A stretch of 64,000 bases of DNA, from positions 1,054,001-1,118,000 of the forward strand of contig CAVQIT010000008.1 in the NCBI GenBank assembly GCA_963712655.1, in the 5' to 3' direction. The translations under genes were made by a program, and so were the position numbers. The notes beneath the pieces were generated by a model. That model was not told the DNA's origin, ran no database searches, and was given only the letters and a program-made list of their open reading frames with translations. The stretch comes from Pollutimonas sp963712655 (GTDB lineage: Bacteria > Pseudomonadota > Gammaproteobacteria > Burkholderiales > Burkholderiaceae_B). The first letter of the stretch is position 1; each line of letters begins with the position of its first letter. Below are positions 62,031 to 64,000 of the stretch, one piece after another.

Positions 62031-63119
62031 ATGTCCGCTCTGCTGCAACCCTTCAAGCTCAAAGACGTTACTCTGCGCAATCGTATTGCAGTCCCGCCGA
62101 TGTGCCAATATATGGCGGTCGATGGGTTGATCAATGATTGGCATTTGTCCCATTACGCCAGCATGGCGCGCGGGGGCGCCGGGCTGGTTATTGTTGAAGC
62201 GACCGCGGTATCCCCGGAAGGGCGTATTACCCCTGGCTGCGCCGGCATCTGGAGCGATGATTTAGCTCAAGCGTTCGTTCCTGTCGTGCAAGCCATCAAG
62301 TCGGCAGGGGTTGTGCCAGGAATTCAAATCGCCCATGCGGGAAGAAAGGCCAGCGCCAATCGCCCATGGGAAGGTGATGACCATATCGCTGAAACCGATG
62401 CGCGCGGCTGGCAGACGATTGCTCCGTCGGCAATCGCATACGGCAAGGGCTTGCCAAAACAGCCTCAGGCGATGACCTTGCATGACATCGCGCGCGTACG
62501 TCAAAACTTTGTCGACGCCGCCATACGGGCGCGGGATATTGGCTTTGAATGGCTGGAACTGCATTTCGCGCATGGCTACCTGGCACAGAGCTTCTTTTCC
62601 GCGCATTCGAACCATCGCGACGACATCTACGGCGGCAGCGTCGAGAACCGCGCGCGTTTTCTTCTGGAAACCTTGCGGGCGGTACGCGAAGTCTGGCCGG
62701 AAAATTTTCCCCTGACCATACGCTTTGGCGTCATCGAGTACGACGGGCGCGATGAGCAAACACTGCTCGAATCTATAGGCCTGGTGCGCGACTTCAAGGC
62801 GGCTGGTATGGATATGCTTAGCGTCAGCATCGGTTTTACGATTCCCGAAACTTCCATCCCTTGGGCGCCGGCTCTCTTGGGCCCCGTCGCCGAACGTGTT
62901 CGCCGCGAAGCGGATGTGCCGGTATCTTCCGCATGGGGATTCGGCACACCGGAAATTGCCGAGCGCGTCGTCAAAGAGAAGCAGCTTGATGTCGTCTTGG
63001 TGGGAAGAAGCCATCTGGCCAATCCCCATTGGGCCTATTTCGCAGCCAAGGAGCTTAACGTAGAGCGCGCATCATGGACGCTGCCGGCGCCATACGCCCA
63101 TTGGCTTGAGCGTTATTGA
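62031..63119 (+). CDS. Old Yellow Enzyme-type NADH:flavin oxidoreductase (YqjM-like)
   Basis: A 362-residue FMN enzyme of the YqjM class that reduces activated C=C bonds. It has LRNRIAVPPMCQYMAVDG, with the Cys of PMCQY that tunes YqjM-type flavins, IQIAHAGRKAS, ELHFAHGYLAQSFFSAHSNHRDDIYGGSVENRARFLLE and the final phosphate-binding part VLVGRSHLANPHW. AAAGG precedes the ATG. It is divergent from an ArsR repressor; the pair suggests induction by an electrophile. Confidence 0.93.
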   Translation: MSALLQPFKLKDVTLRNRIAVPPMCQYMAVDGLINDWHLSHYASMARGGAGLVIVEATAVSPEGRITPGCAGIWSDDLAQAFVPVVQAIKSAGVVPGIQIAHAGRKASANRPWEGDDHIAETDARGWQTIAPSAIAYGKGLPKQPQAMTLHDIARVRQNFVDAAIRARDIGFEWLELHFAHGYLAQSFFSAHSNHRDDIYGGSVENRARFLLETLRAVREVWPENFPLTIRFGVIEYDGRDEQTLLESIGLVRDFKAAGMDMLSVSIGFTIPETSIPWAPALLGPVAERVRREADVPVSSAWGFGTPEIAERVVKEKQLDVVLVGRSHLANPHWAYFAAKELNVERASWTLPAPYAHWLERY

Positions 63120-63162
63120 ATAATTGGTTTCAGCGTAGGTTTCAGCGTTATTAACTAAAAAT

Positions 63163-63185
63163 GGCGAACTCCGGTTCGCCTTTTT
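63163..63185 (+). terminator. Intrinsic terminator after the Old Yellow Enzyme gene
   Basis: GGCGAAC and GTTCGCC pair around TCCG, followed by TTTTT. A second GTTCGCC with six T residues lies just behind and could act as an alternative arm. Confidence 0.75.
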
Positions 63186-63343
63186 ACTTCAGTTCGCCTT
63201 TTTTGATTAGATTGCCAATGATCAATTTATACGCCAGCTTCCGGCCGCATCCTGCTGTAGTTTGCCTGACCATTTCGGCGCTTGCGCCCGCATGGGCCGG
63301 CATGCCCGACGCACCTTCAGATCTATCAAGTTGAAACATCCAT

Positions 63344-63365
63344 ATACCATCCAAGTGGATGGTAT
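63344..63365. promoter_or_regulatory. Perfect 9-bp-arm dyad before the CopG gene, candidate operator
   Basis: ATACCATCC and GGATGGTAT are exact reverse complements around AAGT, ending 12 bp before the start codon of the RHH regulator. RHH proteins bind such dyads and often repress their own gene, so autoregulation is likely. A CATCC half-site lies just to the left. Confidence 0.6.
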
Positions 63366-63377
63366 TACTATGTGTTC

Positions 63378-63800
63378 ATGCCTACTCGAACTCCATCCCT
63401 CGCCTCTGTTCCCAAGCCCGCCGACGAAAAGATCACCATCAACCTCGGTTACGTCGACCTGGGCCAGATCGATCTTCTGGTCCAAGAGGGGTTCTATGCG
63501 AACCGCACTGACCTGATACGAACCGCCATTCGCAATCAGTTGTCCGCGCATGCCGACGCCGTACGCCAGGCGGTCAGCCGAAAAACGCTTGCCCTTGGGA
63601 TTCAGCACTACTCCGCCCAGGATTTGCTTGCGGTCCAGGCCGCCGGGGAAATGCTTCAGATTAGGGTGCTGGGGCTGGCGACAATAGCGCCCGACGTCAC
63701 GCCCGAGCTGGCGCTTGCCACAATCCAATCCTTGACGGTCTTGGGCGCCTTACATGCCAGCCCCGCCGTCAAAGCCGCCCTGCGCCAGCGCATCCGCTGA
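63378..63800 (+). CDS. CopG-type ribbon-helix-helix transcriptional regulator
   Basis: A 140-residue regulator. The RHH domain is at about residues 16-55 (KITINLGYVDLGQIDLLVQEG, then RTDLIRTAIRNQL), followed by an unknown C-terminal domain of helices (SAQDLLAVQAAGEM, ELALATIQSLTVLGAL). The start MPTRTPSL at 63378 follows the dyad; the earlier frame to 63282 would run through the operator. It precedes a probable PHB depolymerase gene by 28 nt and could control it. Confidence 0.88.
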   Translation: MPTRTPSLASVPKPADEKITINLGYVDLGQIDLLVQEGFYANRTDLIRTAIRNQLSAHADAVRQAVSRKTLALGIQHYSAQDLLAVQAAGEMLQIRVLGLATIAPDVTPELALATIQSLTVLGALHASPAVKAALRQRIR

Positions 63801-63828
63801 CTATCACCTAGCCGCCAAGGTCCACACC

Positions 63829-64000
63829 ATGCTCTCTGAACTGCAGCAACTCATGAACCAGGCTACCCAGCTTACGCAGTCCGGCAATCTGGCCGCGGCG
63901 ACGGCCACGATTCAAGCCGCGTTACGAGGCGGCGCGCCCGCCGCCCACAGCCGGCAGGACGAATCCGACATCATCGATGTCGAAGCCTGGGAGATTCCCG
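63829..64000 (+). CDS. Start of a probable PHB depolymerase-family esterase, cut by the window edge
   Basis: The first 57 residues are present, starting MLSELQQLMNQATQLTQSGN and going on with an Ala-rich helical stretch containing ATIQAALRGG. This N-terminal pattern (MxxATxLTxxGxLxxATxxIQxALRG) is, as I recall, typical of the PHB depolymerase esterase family in Burkholderiales. The catalytic part lies beyond the edge, so the call is tentative. Confidence 0.5.
   Translation, partial: MLSELQQLMNQATQLTQSGNLAAATATIQAALRGGAPAAHSRQDESDIIDVEAWEIP

Noticed and set aside
1..64000. Prophage, integrative element or insertion sequence
   Set aside because: No integrase, transposase, phage structural gene or attachment-site tRNA was seen; only small repeats and gene fragments point to past recombination.

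Overview
The window looks like a chromosomal segment of a betaproteobacterium of the Alcaligenaceae (Bordetella, Achromobacter, Pusillimonas and relatives). This rests on the GC-rich coding style, five solitary Bug/TctC-type periplasmic receptors with no TctA or TctB partner in view, many LysR-controlled small catabolic operons, and an IF-1 with a basic tail. It is inference from gene content; no rRNA, tRNA, integrase, transposase or CRISPR array was seen.

Left third (1-24 kb). A partial flavoprotein, a ThDP enzyme and a TSUP/TauE-type anion exporter run rightward and meet a leftward operon suyA-suyB-Bug, which resembles (R)-sulfolactate sulfo-lyase plus an uptake receptor. A divergent GntR/UTRA regulator follows. 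Next come a palindromic repeat, two divergent EamA exporters, a leftward amidase-Bug-MmgE/PrpD operon with a divergent LysR, glucose-6-phosphate isomerase and IF-1. A surface-polysaccharide stretch follows: rfbB, galE, an O-antigen-ligase-like protein and a flippase, mixed with a CMD-family protein, a YgjP-like metallopeptidase and an amidase.

Middle (24-45 kb). The best-defined system is a leftward short-chain amide operon: substrate-binding protein, LivHMGF-type ABC transporter, formamidase/acetamidase, AmiC-like sensor and AmiR-like ANTAR antiterminator. Ahead of it lies a sigma70-like promoter, a hairpin with a six-base loop of the ANTAR-target type, and a 21-bp intrinsic terminator only 34 nt before the first start codon, which fits induction by antitermination. 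A LysR gene is divergent from a Bug-acyl-CoA ligase-thiolase-like-DUF35-SMP30-hotdog thioesterase operon. Its thiolase-like protein has no cysteine at the usual nucleophile site and is translationally coupled to a DUF35 protein, as in the Ltp2-type retro-aldolases. Another LysR faces a TauD dioxygenase, enolase-superfamily, Bug, Bug operon.

Right third (45-64 kb). A leftward operon joins an AS amidase, a complete hydantoinase/dihydropyrimidinase, a polar amino-acid-type ABC transporter and a PuuE-like deacetylase, probably for a cyclic amide or ureide. Then comes a scar where two truncated 5' gene ends face each other, an approximately 2,177-residue glycine-rich autotransporter with about eighteen QSIGGGGG-type repeats, a membrane GGDEF protein, a divergent ArsR/Old Yellow Enzyme pair, and a CopG regulator with a dyad before it, followed by the start of a probable PHB depolymerase at the right edge. 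Seven dyad-symmetric sites lie next to regulator genes and are good operator candidates.
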